Positions 1 to 5,576 of a stretch of DNA of 7,895 bases are shown piece after piece; position 1 is the stretch's first letter, and the number at the start of each line of letters is the position of its first letter. Under the pieces are notes generated by a model. It was not told where the DNA came from, made no database searches, and saw nothing but the letters and a program-made list of their open reading frames with translations. Location of the stretch: NCBI GenBank assembly GCA_005880525.1, contig VBFW01000163.1, positions 1 to 7,895 on the forward strand, written 5' to 3'. This DNA is from Chloroflexota bacterium (GTDB taxonomy: Bacteria; Chloroflexota; Dormibacteria; Dormibacterales; Dormibacteraceae). Both the position numbers and the translations under genes were made by a program.

Positions 1-360
1 CGGCAGCGAGAAGCGGCGGCCCTTGGCGCCGGCCATCAGGATCACGGTGCCGAAGCTCGCGGCGCGGCCGATGCAGACCGTCGAGATCGTCGATCGCACG
101 TACTGCATGGTGTCGTAGATCGCGAATCCGGCCGTCACGGAGCCGCCTGGCGAGTTGACGTAGATCTGGATCTCCTTGTCCGGGTCGTCGGCGGAAAGGT
201 AGATGAGCTGCGCCACGACCAGGTTGGCGACCACGTCGTCCATGGGCCGGCCGATCAGGATGATTCGGTCCTTCAGCAGCCGGGAGTAAATGTCGAAGCT
301 GCGCTCGCGGTTGCCGCCCTCGTTCTCGGTGACGGTGGGGATGTACGCCACTGCCGGCAA
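1..360 (-). CDS. clpP: ATP-dependent Clp protease proteolytic subunit (ClpP), C-terminus cut by window edge
   Basis: ClpP is the serine peptidase of the cytosolic Clp machine; its two-ring barrel degrades proteins fed by AAA+ unfoldases. Only the first 120 residues are here and the gene runs off the left edge. Visible are the family N-terminal stretch FDIYSRLLKDRIILIG (residues 22-37), ANLVVAQL (45-52), the oxyanion-region loop NSPGGSVTAG (69-78), IYDTMQ (81-86) and the nucleophile region GRAASFG with Ser102. The catalytic His and Asp lie beyond the edge. The residues around the serine differ from the usual GQAASMGA (Gln to Arg, Met to Phe), suggesting a divergent paralogue. The start is uncertain: TTG at 360 is preferred because AGGGG lies 11 nt upstream and it fits the family N-terminus. 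GTG at 351 and ATG at 411 or 438 are in frame, but the last two would translate a C-rich repeat. It is divergent from the operon beginning at 438. Confidence 0.93.
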   Translation of the reverse strand, partial: MPAVAYIPTVTENEGGNRERSFDIYSRLLKDRIILIGRPMDDVVANLVVAQLIYLSADDPDKEIQIYVNSPGGSVTAGFAIYDTMQYVRSTISTVCIGRAASFGTVILMAGAKGRRFSLP

Positions 361-437
361 TAGTACGGCGGCCCCTCCCCAGCCCCTCCCCCCGAGGCGG
401 GAGGGTGCCATGAACTCCGTCCCCGATAATTTGGTCA
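361..437. promoter_or_regulatory. Divergent intergenic region of clpP and the 438 operon, with a C-rich inverted repeat and a possible -10 box
   Basis: This 77-bp gap must hold the promoters of both divergent units. It contains a run of CCCCTCCCC-type sequence and an inverted repeat, CCCTCCC (384-390) and GGGAGGG (399-405), with an 8-nt loop. On the clpP strand the C-rich run reads GGGGAGGGG and may act as its ribosome-binding site. Further right, GATAAT at 425-430 resembles a -10 box. It lies about 7 nt before the TTG at 438, which would make the rightward transcript leaderless or nearly so. No convincing -35 is seen at the matching distance, so the promoter call is weak. Confidence 0.3.
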
Positions 438-887
438 TTGGCACGCGCTGCAGCACTTGCCCCTGCCGACTTCTTCGCTGGCGTGCGCAAGGGGCTGAGG
501 GCCCGGCTGCCGGCCGAGCTTCGCGGCTTTGAGCTGATGCGCGGTCACAGCCGCCTGCTGAAGCTCCACTACGGTCATCCCGAGCTGCATTTCGAGGCGT
601 GGCACCACACCGGCGACGGCCGGCTGGAGGTGGGACTCCATTTCGAGGGCACCGCGCAGCAGAACGTGCGAGCCTTTGATTTCTTCCGCGAGCATATGGT
701 CGAGGTGAAGGCGGCGCTGCGGCGCGCGGAGCTCGAGCCGTGGGACCGCGGGTGGTCGAGGCTGTATGAGACGCTGCCCGCCACCGTGCTCGACGAGCGC
801 GTGATGACCTCGGCCGTGGACCTGATGCACGACTACATCACCGTGCTGCAGCCGCTGGTCGTGCGGTTCCTGGACGAGGCGGCCTGA
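438..887 (+). CDS. Unrecognised protein, first gene of the aminotransferase operon
   Basis: I do not recognise the family of this 149-residue protein. It has no signal peptide or membrane segment and is probably cytosolic. It starts with an amphipathic helix-like stretch (about residues 8-27), followed by alternating hydrophobic/polar sequence typical of beta strands (HFEAW near 51-55 and LEVGLHFEG near 63-71). The C-terminal half looks helical (AFDFFREHMVEVKAAL, then DLMHDYITVLQPLVVRFL). There are many His and aromatic residues but no clear metal-binding pattern. Start choice: TTG at 438 is the first usable codon after an in-frame stop at 411-413; there is no Shine-Dalgarno, but a -10-like GATAAT just upstream would suit a leaderless start. 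Its TGA shares one base with the ATG of the PLP enzyme at 887, so the two are probably translationally coupled and may work together. Confidence 0.7.
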   Translation: MARAAALAPADFFAGVRKGLRARLPAELRGFELMRGHSRLLKLHYGHPELHFEAWHHTGDGRLEVGLHFEGTAQQNVRAFDFFREHMVEVKAALRRAELEPWDRGWSRLYETLPATVLDERVMTSAVDLMHDYITVLQPLVVRFLDEAA

Positions 888-2029
888 TGGATCCACGTGA
901 GGCGCGCAACCTCATCCCGCTGACCGAGCACTACATCCACATGAACCACGCGGGCGTGTCGCCAATGTCCGAGCGTGGTCGCGCGGCCATCGAACAGCTG
1001 GTCGAGGCCATTCTCAACCGGCCGTATCGCGATCACCAGTCGCAGGACCAGACCGACCACGTGCGCGAGCTGGTCGGCAGGCTCATCAACGCCTCGCCGG
1101 ATTCGATCACCTTGACGCGTAGCACCTCGCACGGCCTGTCCCTGCTTGCGCAGGGGCTGGACTGGTCGGCCGGAGACAATGTCGTCGGCGCGGATGGCGA
1201 GTACCCGGCAAACATCTACCCGTGGATGGCGCTCGAGCGCCGTGGGGTCGAGTTTCGGCGCGCAAAGCCTGTTGACGGACGGATCACGCCCGAGGCCGTG
1301 CTGGCGCTCGCCGACGCGCGCACACGCGTGGTCGCGCTTTCGCATGTGGAGTTCTGGAACGGATTCCGCGTGGACATCGCGACCATCGGCGCCGAATGCA
1401 GGCGGCGGGGAATCGTGTTCGCGGTCGACGTGATGCAGAGCGCCGGCGCGTTGCGCGTCGACGTCGAGGGCATGTCCATCGACTGCTGCGCAGCCGGCGC
1501 GGGCAAGTGGCTGATGGGACCGCCGGGAGTCGGCTTCGCCTACTTCTCTCCCGAGCTTCTGGAGCGAGTTTGGCCGGCGGTCGTTGGCTCCGGCTCGGTC
1601 GCGGGCTACGAACGCTACTTCGACTATGACCTCACGCTGCGCCCGACCGCGCGCCGATTCGAGGAGTCGGTCGTCTCATTGCTGGATACCGCCGCGTTCG
1701 CCGCCGCGATCGACCTGCTGCTCGAGGTGGGCGTCGACGTGATCCAGGAACGCGTGCTGAACCTTGCCGAGCGACTGGCGAAGGGACTGGCAGAACGCGG
1801 CCACGAGATCATCGAACCATGGCCCCGATCGCGCGCGGAAGCGTCAGGTATCGTGTCCTTTCGCAAGCCGGGGGCGTCCGCGCAAGAGGTGCTTCGCGAC
1901 CTCAACGCAGCTCACATCGTCGCTCGCATCCATCGCGACTTCGTGCGGCTTTCGCCCCACTTCTACAACACGTACGAGGAGGTTGAGCGAGTGCTCGAGG
2001 TGCTGGCCCCGGAGACCGTGATCGGATGA
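887..2029 (+). CDS. Class V aminotransferase-fold PLP enzyme (cysteine desulfurase / isopenicillin N epimerase-like)
   Basis: A 380-residue fold-type I PLP enzyme of the class V superfamily, which includes cysteine desulfurases, isopenicillin N epimerase-like proteins and kynureninases; length is normal. Visible parts: N-terminal substrate segment YIHMNHAGVSP (16-26), phosphate-binding loop TRSTSHGLSLLA (78-88), GEYPANIYPW (104-113, where Tyr106 probably stacks on PLP), the pyridine-contacting DVMQSAGA (Asp181, Gln184), the Schiff-base lysine Lys207 in AAGAGKWLMGPPG, and the C-terminal VRLSPHFYNT (353-362), whose Arg would bind a substrate carboxylate. The usual His just before the lysine is Gly206. 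No Cys-containing mobile loop of SufS type is obvious, so a true desulfurase role is doubtful; lyase, epimerase or aminotransferase activity is possible. It overlaps the preceding gene by 1 nt and the following methyltransferase gene by 4 nt (ATGA), indicating one operon. The substrate is unknown. Confidence 0.9.
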   Translation: MDPREARNLIPLTEHYIHMNHAGVSPMSERGRAAIEQLVEAILNRPYRDHQSQDQTDHVRELVGRLINASPDSITLTRSTSHGLSLLAQGLDWSAGDNVVGADGEYPANIYPWMALERRGVEFRRAKPVDGRITPEAVLALADARTRVVALSHVEFWNGFRVDIATIGAECRRRGIVFAVDVMQSAGALRVDVEGMSIDCCAAGAGKWLMGPPGVGFAYFSPELLERVWPAVVGSGSVAGYERYFDYDLTLRPTARRFEESVVSLLDTAAFAAAIDLLLEVGVDVIQERVLNLAERLAKGLAERGHEIIEPWPRSRAEASGIVSFRKPGASAQEVLRDLNAAHIVARIHRDFVRLSPHFYNTYEEVERVLEVLAPETVIG

Positions 2030-2546
2030 GAACTGTCGAGGTCACCGACGCCCTTCAGGAATACATGGACAGCCTCGTGCTGCCGCGGGACAAGGTGCTC
2101 GCGCGCATGGAGGAGGAGGCCCATCGCGAAGGCATCCCGATCGTGGACGAGCAGGAGGGCGCGCTGCTGAGCCTGCTGGTGCGGATCGCTGGCGCTAAGC
2201 GCGTGCTCGAGCTCGGCACCGCCACCGGCTACAGCGGCATCTGGCTCCTGCGCGGCACCGACGGCGGCACGCTCACGACGTACGAGATGGACAGGGAACG
2301 GGCACGGCGGGCGCGCAGCAACTTCTCCGATGCCGGCCTGGGCGACAGGGCTCTCGTGCTGGAGGAGGACGCGGTCAAGGGCCTCGAAAAGCTCGACGCG
2401 CGGTTCGATGTCTGCTTGTGCAGCCGAAGAACCAGCAGGCGCGCAACGTGCGCCGCTACAACGAGCTCGTGGCGAATGATCGGCGCCTCGAAGGCGTCGT
2501 CGTGCCGATCCGCGACGGGTTGTCGATCGCCCGGGTCAGGGACTGA
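2026..2546 (+). pseudogene. SAM-dependent O-methyltransferase (CCoAOMT-like, family 3) with internal out-of-frame deletion
   Basis: The first about 130 residues are a good family 3 (caffeoyl-CoA-type) O-methyltransferase N-terminus: helical start, GIPIVDEQEGALLSLL (36-51), SAM-binding motif I VLELGTATGYSG (60-71), the acidic residue after strand 2 (TYEMD, 85-89), and RFDVC (126-130). The frame then fails: continuing it gives low-complexity Arg/Ser/Thr sequence. From 2415 a different frame carries a perfect family C-terminus, RRYNELVANDRRLEGVVVPI followed by RDGLSIARVRD and a TGA at 2544-2546. Both parts together give about 172 residues against roughly 210-220 in the family. The missing piece is about 40 residues and would hold the metal-binding DADK-type and DN-type motifs and strands 4-5. 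The loss must be 3n+1 bases. Read straight through, the first frame would stop only at 2763, inside the antisense exporter gene. It is translationally coupled to the PLP enzyme by ATGA. It is probably non-functional, unless the break is an assembly error. Confidence 0.82.
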
Positions 2547-2550
2547 CCGT

Positions 2551-2580
2551 CCCTCCCCACGGTGTGGGGAGCTAGGAGGG
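2551..2580. terminator. Hairpin between convergent methyltransferase remnant and MFS exporter
   Basis: CTCCCCAC (2553-2560) and GTGGGGAG (2564-2571) form a perfect 8-bp stem with a 3-nt GGT loop, 6 nt after the methyltransferase TGA and directly before the exporter's TAG (2572-2574 on the minus strand). A second GGAGGG (2575-2580) could pair alternatively with CCCTCC (2551-2556). There is no T-tract on either strand, so it is not a classic intrinsic terminator, but the position suits a bidirectional transcript end. Confidence 0.5.
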
Positions 2581-3816
2581 AAGGGCGGTGCTTGCTGCTG
2601 CGTCTTGCTTCGGCAGGTACTGATCCGCTCGGCCGAGCGCGGTGAAGGCAAAGAACAGCGGGATGACGAACATCAGCGCGCCAACACCGGCAAACACCAG
2701 CGCCACGTTGTGCGTGAGCTGGATCAGGTAGCCGCCGGCCAGCGAGCCGAGCGGCATTGCTGAGAAGGCGAGCAGGCCCGCCACGCTCAGCACCCGGCCG
2801 AGCATGCGGTTCGGGACGATCGCCTGGCGCAGGCTGAAGGTGTTGATGTTGAGCAGGCTCAGGAGCCCTTCGCGCAGAAGCACGAGCGGCAGGGCGAGCC
2901 AGAACCACGGGATGGCCGCAAAGACCATCGTGCACAGTCCGCCGAGTGACAGGCAGCCGATGACGACGACGCTGAACGAATAGCGCTTGCGGAGCCATCC
3001 CGCCCCCAGCGAGAAGATCACCGCCCCGACGCTGCCGGCGGCGAAGAAGAGCCCCAGCTCGAAGTTGCTCGCATGCAGGCGTTCTTTCGCATAGAGCACG
3101 CCCTGGGCGTAGATCGTGACGTTGACCAGGTTGAACAGCATCATCAGCAGCGAGACGTTGCGCAGCACTGGGTGGGTGACCACGTAGCGAAGCCCTTCTC
3201 CGATGTCAGCCAGGATCCTGGTCGCCGGCCGGGTCTTCGGATCAGCAGTGTTGAAGCCGGCCTTGATCGATGCCAGGGCGCCGGCCGAGAAGGCATAAGA
3301 GATGGAATCGACGACCAGCAGCGCCGGCACCGAGATGACGCTCGCGATCGCGCCGGCGATGGTCGGCCCGAGTACCTCTGACGTCTGGTAGCTCGCGTTG
3401 ATGCGTCCGTTGGCGGTGACGAGGTCGTGCTGTCCGACCAGGCTCGGGATGGCGGTGAACTCCGCCTGCTCGAAGATCAATCCCAGGGACGAGGCCGCGA
3501 ACTGGACGGCGTAGACCCAGTACACGTTCAGCATGTGGAACCACGCCAGCGCGGGGATGGTGAGCATCACCAGCGCAAGCAGGACGTCGACAGTGATCAT
3601 CAGCCGCTTGCGGTCGACCCGGTCGACCCACGCGCCGATGAACAGCCCAAACAGCAGGTGAGGCAGCGCAAACGTGAAGGTCGTGATCGCGAGGCTGATC
3701 GGCGAATGAGTGAGCTGAAAGACCAGCAGCGGCAGCGCGAACCCTGAGAAAGCGCTCCCGAGCACCGAGATGGTCTGCCCGGTGAAGAACTTCCAGAAGT
3801 CAGAGCGCGGGCGCAC
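2572..3816 (-). CDS. MFS transporter, MFS_3 (EntS / macrolide-efflux-like) exporter
   Basis: A 414-residue inner-membrane protein of the major facilitator superfamily, with hydrophobic stretches consistent with about 12 membrane segments, for example near residues 12-33, 43-63, 75-93, 98-115, 152-178, 220-240, 252-273, 282-300, 303-325, 342-362 and 370-393. Motif A, GAWVDRVDRKR, lies at 61-71 between TM2 and TM3. FEQAEFTAIPSLV (115-127), followed by NGR (136-138), is typical of MFS_3 members such as enterobactin exporter EntS and macrolide efflux proteins. The second-half VPNRMLGRV (334-342) also fits this group. These are proton-driven drug/siderophore exporters; the substrate cannot be read here. 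The start is GTG at 3816, which puts MRPRSDFWKFF just before TM1; no clear Shine-Dalgarno is seen. It ends against the hairpin at 2553-2571 and is divergent from the APH-fold kinase, 22 bp away. Confidence 0.92.
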   Translation of the reverse strand: MRPRSDFWKFFTGQTISVLGSAFSGFALPLLVFQLTHSPISLAITTFTFALPHLLFGLFIGAWVDRVDRKRLMITVDVLLALVMLTIPALAWFHMLNVYWVYAVQFAASSLGLIFEQAEFTAIPSLVGQHDLVTANGRINASYQTSEVLGPTIAGAIASVISVPALLVVDSISYAFSAGALASIKAGFNTADPKTRPATRILADIGEGLRYVVTHPVLRNVSLLMMLFNLVNVTIYAQGVLYAKERLHASNFELGLFFAAGSVGAVIFSLGAGWLRKRYSFSVVVIGCLSLGGLCTMVFAAIPWFWLALPLVLLREGLLSLLNINTFSLRQAIVPNRMLGRVLSVAGLLAFSAMPLGSLAGGYLIQLTHNVALVFAGVGALMFVIPLFFAFTALGRADQYLPKQDAAASTALPS

Positions 3817-3838
3817 CGGCGCATGTTATCTGGAAGAT
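3817..3838. promoter_or_regulatory. 22-bp divergent start region shared by MFS exporter and APH-fold kinase
   Basis: Only 22 bp separate the two GTG start codons, so each gene's promoter must overlap the other gene or this gap. The gap contains TTATCT (3826-3831), read as AGATAA on the other strand. In both directions it sits roughly 7-10 nt before the start codon, where a -10 box for a leaderless transcript would be. GGAAG at 3832-3836 is too close (2 nt) to the 3839 GTG to be a normal ribosome-binding site. The divergent arrangement suggests joint control; this is inference. Confidence 0.25.
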
Positions 3839-4828
3839 GTGAAGGCACCGCCCGAAGGCCTTGATGAGACCGCATTGAGCATCGCGGTCGCTGATCGCTG
3901 GCGCATCGATGTGGAATCGATGAGCTACGAAGCGGTCGGCGGCGGCAGCCATCACTGGCTCCTTCGCAGCGCCGGCGTGGGTTACCGCTTTCTGACGGTG
4001 GACGATCTCGGCACCAAACCATGGCTGGGCGCCGACCACGATTCCGCCTTTGCCGGCATGGAGGCTGCATTCGGAACCGCGCGCATGCTGCGTGCTTCAG
4101 GCCTTGACTTCGTGGTGGCCCCGATTCCAGCCGCCGACGGCGCGGTGGTGACGCGGCTCGATGGAAGATTCAGCGCGGCGCTCTTTCCATACGTCGCCGG
4201 CCGAACCGGGATCTTCGGCGAAGAGTTCGGCCGGCGCGACCGGCTGGAGCTGTGCGAGCTGTGGGCAAAGCTGCATAACGCGACAACGGTCGTGCGGGAC
4301 GTGGCCCCGCGGCGAAGCCTCGACGTCCCCGGCCGGGCCGACCTCGACGACGCAATGAGAGATGTCGACAGTCGATGGAACGGCGGTCCCTACTCAGAGC
4401 GCGCTCGAGAATGGCTCGCGGCGAACCGCGATCTCGTCACAACATCCCTCGAGAGGTACGACCGGCTTGCCGGCGAGGTCGCCAACAGAGAGTTCGTGAT
4501 CACCCACGGCGAGCCTCATGGAGGCAACCTGATCCGAACTGAGGACGGCTTGTGCCTGATCGACTGGGACACCGTCGCCCTGGCGCCACCAGAGCGGGAT
4601 CTGTGGATGCTCGACGACGGAACCGACGCGGGCCTGCAGGTATACACCGAGGCGACCGGGCACGCGATCGATCGATCAGCCCTGGACTTCTACCGCCTGG
4701 CCTGGTTGGTCACCGATGTCGCAGCATTCACGACCGCGCTCCGACGACCCCACACCGATGACGGCAACACCGCACACGCATGGAGGGCTATTGGGATCAC
4801 GGGCGAGAGCCTCAGCTCGATGCTTTGA
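3839..4828 (+). CDS. APH-fold phosphotransferase (aminoglycoside/spectinomycin phosphotransferase-like small-molecule kinase)
   Basis: A 329-residue protein of the aminoglycoside phosphotransferase / choline kinase fold, cytosolic, predicted to phosphorylate a small molecule with ATP or GTP. The N-lobe has the glycine-rich EAVGGGSHHW (31-40) and FLTVDDL (51-57). The hinge region is RFSAALFPYVAG (110-121). The catalytic loop is THGEPHGGN (222-230), with Glu225 where most APH enzymes have the catalytic Asp. The metal-binding motif is LIDWDTV (240-246, Asp242), followed by APPERDLWML (249-258). The C-terminus is helical. GTG at 3839 is chosen because it gives a family-like N-terminus. The frame is open further upstream to 3770, but that would overlap the start of the divergent exporter gene. 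Its last 17 bases overlap the convergent moaE end. Placement next to an exporter suggests antibiotic or toxin handling, but it could equally act on a metabolite. Confidence 0.87.
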   Translation: MKAPPEGLDETALSIAVADRWRIDVESMSYEAVGGGSHHWLLRSAGVGYRFLTVDDLGTKPWLGADHDSAFAGMEAAFGTARMLRASGLDFVVAPIPAADGAVVTRLDGRFSAALFPYVAGRTGIFGEEFGRRDRLELCELWAKLHNATTVVRDVAPRRSLDVPGRADLDDAMRDVDSRWNGGPYSERAREWLAANRDLVTTSLERYDRLAGEVANREFVITHGEPHGGNLIRTEDGLCLIDWDTVALAPPERDLWMLDDGTDAGLQVYTEATGHAIDRSALDFYRLAWLVTDVAAFTTALRRPHTDDGNTAHAWRAIGITGESLSSML

Positions 4829-5240
4829 CGGCCTCGTCACCCTCGATCCAGTAAGTCCCGTCCGCGGCGTGCTCCTTCTTCCAGATCGGCACCGACTCCT
4901 TGAGCCGGTCGATGCCCCACTGGCACGCGGCGATCGCCGCCGCGCGGTGCGGCGCGGATACCGAGACCACCACCGATGCCTCGCCGATCTCCAGACGCCC
5001 CGTGCGATGGGCCATCGCCACGCGCGTCTCGGGCCAGCGATCCGCGATCTCGTCGGCGATCTTGCGCATCTGCGCAGTGGCCATCTCGGCGAACGCCTCG
5101 TACTCGAGATGCGTCACCGTCCGGCCGCGAGATGTGTCGCGGACGATGCCGGTGAAAGTGCTGATCGCGCCGGCTCGGGCGTGCGTGACTGCGCTCTCTG
5201 CGCGCCTGGCGTCCAGCGGTTCGGTCGTGACCTCAAACAT
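4812..5240 (-). CDS. moaE: Molybdopterin synthase catalytic (large) subunit MoaE
   Basis: MoaE, with thiocarboxylated MoaD, inserts the dithiolene sulfurs into cyclic pyranopterin monophosphate to give molybdopterin in the cytosol. The 142-residue protein is of normal family length. Visible are GAISTFTGIVRD (24-35), LEYEAF (45-50), MAHRTGRLEIGEASV (76-90), SAPHR (95-99), and the active-site lysines Lys114 in DRLKES and Lys121 in VPIWKKE. ATG at 5240 gives the usual MoaE beginning (MFEVTTEPLD). GTG at 5243 or 5249 and TTG at 5261 are in frame. The TTG has GGAGG 8 nt upstream, in the loop of the moaD-moaE hairpin, so a 149-residue version with seven extra residues (MRGQVGV) is possible. It lies downstream of moaD on the same strand, and its TGA overlaps the convergent kinase gene by 17 bp. 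Confidence 0.95.
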   Translation of the reverse strand: MFEVTTEPLDARRAESAVTHARAGAISTFTGIVRDTSRGRTVTHLEYEAFAEMATAQMRKIADEIADRWPETRVAMAHRTGRLEIGEASVVVSVSAPHRAAAIAACQWGIDRLKESVPIWKKEHAADGTYWIEGDEAVKASS

Positions 5241-5253
5241 CACCCCCACTTGA

Positions 5254-5291
5254 CCCCGCAAACTCAGAGCCTCCGGCGTGAGTTTGCGGGG
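5254..5291. repeat. Perfect 13-bp inverted repeat (hairpin) spanning the moaD end and moaE leader
   Basis: CCCCGCAAACTCA (5254-5266) and TGAGTTTGCGGGG (5279-5291) are perfect reverse complements around a 12-nt loop. The loop holds a small inner stem, GCC (5269-5271) and GGC (5275-5277). The sequence GACCCC flanks it on both sides as a direct repeat (5252-5257 and 5291-5296), overlapping the arms. The element encodes the last codons of moaD, including its TGA at 5264-5266. The minus-strand loop displays GGAGG (5270-5274), and an alternative moaE TTG start (5261-5259) lies in the stem. It could be a mobile palindromic repeat, an RNA processing/attenuation site or a translational control hairpin; the sequence does not decide. 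Confidence 0.75.
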
Positions 5292-5575
5292 ACCCCTGGG
5301 ACGGTGTTGGCGCCGCCGCTCACGGGCGGGATGAACGCGACCTCGTCGCCCTGGCCGACCACTGCGTCCCAGTCGGAGAACTCCTGGTTGATCGCCGGTC
5401 GCACGGCATCGAGGTTGGATTCGAGCGCAGGGTGCGCGCGCCGCAGCGCGGCGTACACGTCCTCCACCGTCGAGCGCTCGGGCACCTGGACGGTCTCCGC
5501 ATCGATGCCGGCCTGCTCGCGCAGCCGGGCGAAGAGTCGGGTGTGGATCGCCACCGCCACGGTCATCGACTCCAT
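5264..5575 (-). CDS. moaD: Molybdopterin synthase sulfur-carrier subunit MoaD with a C-terminal tail past Gly-Gly
   Basis: MoaD is a ubiquitin-fold sulfur carrier; its terminal glycine is adenylated by MoeB-type enzymes, converted to a thiocarboxylate, and inserted into MoaE. The body is typical: IHTRLFARLREQAG, STVEDVYAALRRAHP, RPAINQEFSDWDAVVGQGDE, then the signature VAFIPPVSGG. The Gly-Gly is at 5312-5317. In normal MoaD the protein ends here. In this gene 15 more residues follow (ANTVPGVPANSRRRL) before TGA at 5264-5266; the tail is encoded partly by the hairpin. Unless trimmed, it should not form the thiocarboxylate. ATG at 5575 is chosen because it follows the previous gene's TAA by 1 nt (TAAGATG); ATG at 5566 (MTVAVAIHT) is an equally sensible start with GGAG close by. 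It is followed by its partner moaE. Confidence 0.9.
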   Translation of the reverse strand: MESMTVAVAIHTRLFARLREQAGIDAETVQVPERSTVEDVYAALRRAHPALESNLDAVRPAINQEFSDWDAVVGQGDEVAFIPPVSGGANTVPGVPANSRRRL

Positions 5576-5576
5576 C

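Noticed and set aside
361..438. Longer ClpP starting at ATG 411 or ATG 438.
   Set aside because: These would translate the C-rich inverted repeat into Gly/Arg/Trp-rich sequence unlike ClpP N-termini. They cannot be excluded without protein data.
435..896. Minus-strand open frame opposite the unknown 149-residue protein.
   Set aside because: Both strands are open here, but the plus frame overlaps the PLP enzyme start in the coupled TGATG manner and has protein-like hydrophobic patterning; the minus frame is Arg/Gln/His-rich and lacks this.
2415..2763. Continuation of the methyltransferase reading frame to 2763 as a real 245-residue protein.
   Set aside because: After residue 130 the sequence loses all family similarity and runs through the hairpin and antisense to the exporter gene, while the true C-terminus is visible in another frame ending at 2546.
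3770..3838. Upstream extension of the APH-fold kinase to a start at 3770.
   Set aside because: It would overlap the start of the divergent exporter and adds a Lys/Arg-rich stretch without family resemblance; GTG at 3839 gives a normal N-terminus.
4668..4679. GATC-rich tandem (gatcgatcgatc) as a methylation or origin-like site.
   Set aside because: It lies inside the kinase coding region, is very short, and has no accompanying AT-rich or DnaA-box-like sequence.
4812..4828. 17-bp convergent overlap of the kinase and moaE ends as an antisense control device.
   Set aside because: Short tail overlaps are common in compact genomes and nothing here indicates more than tight packing.
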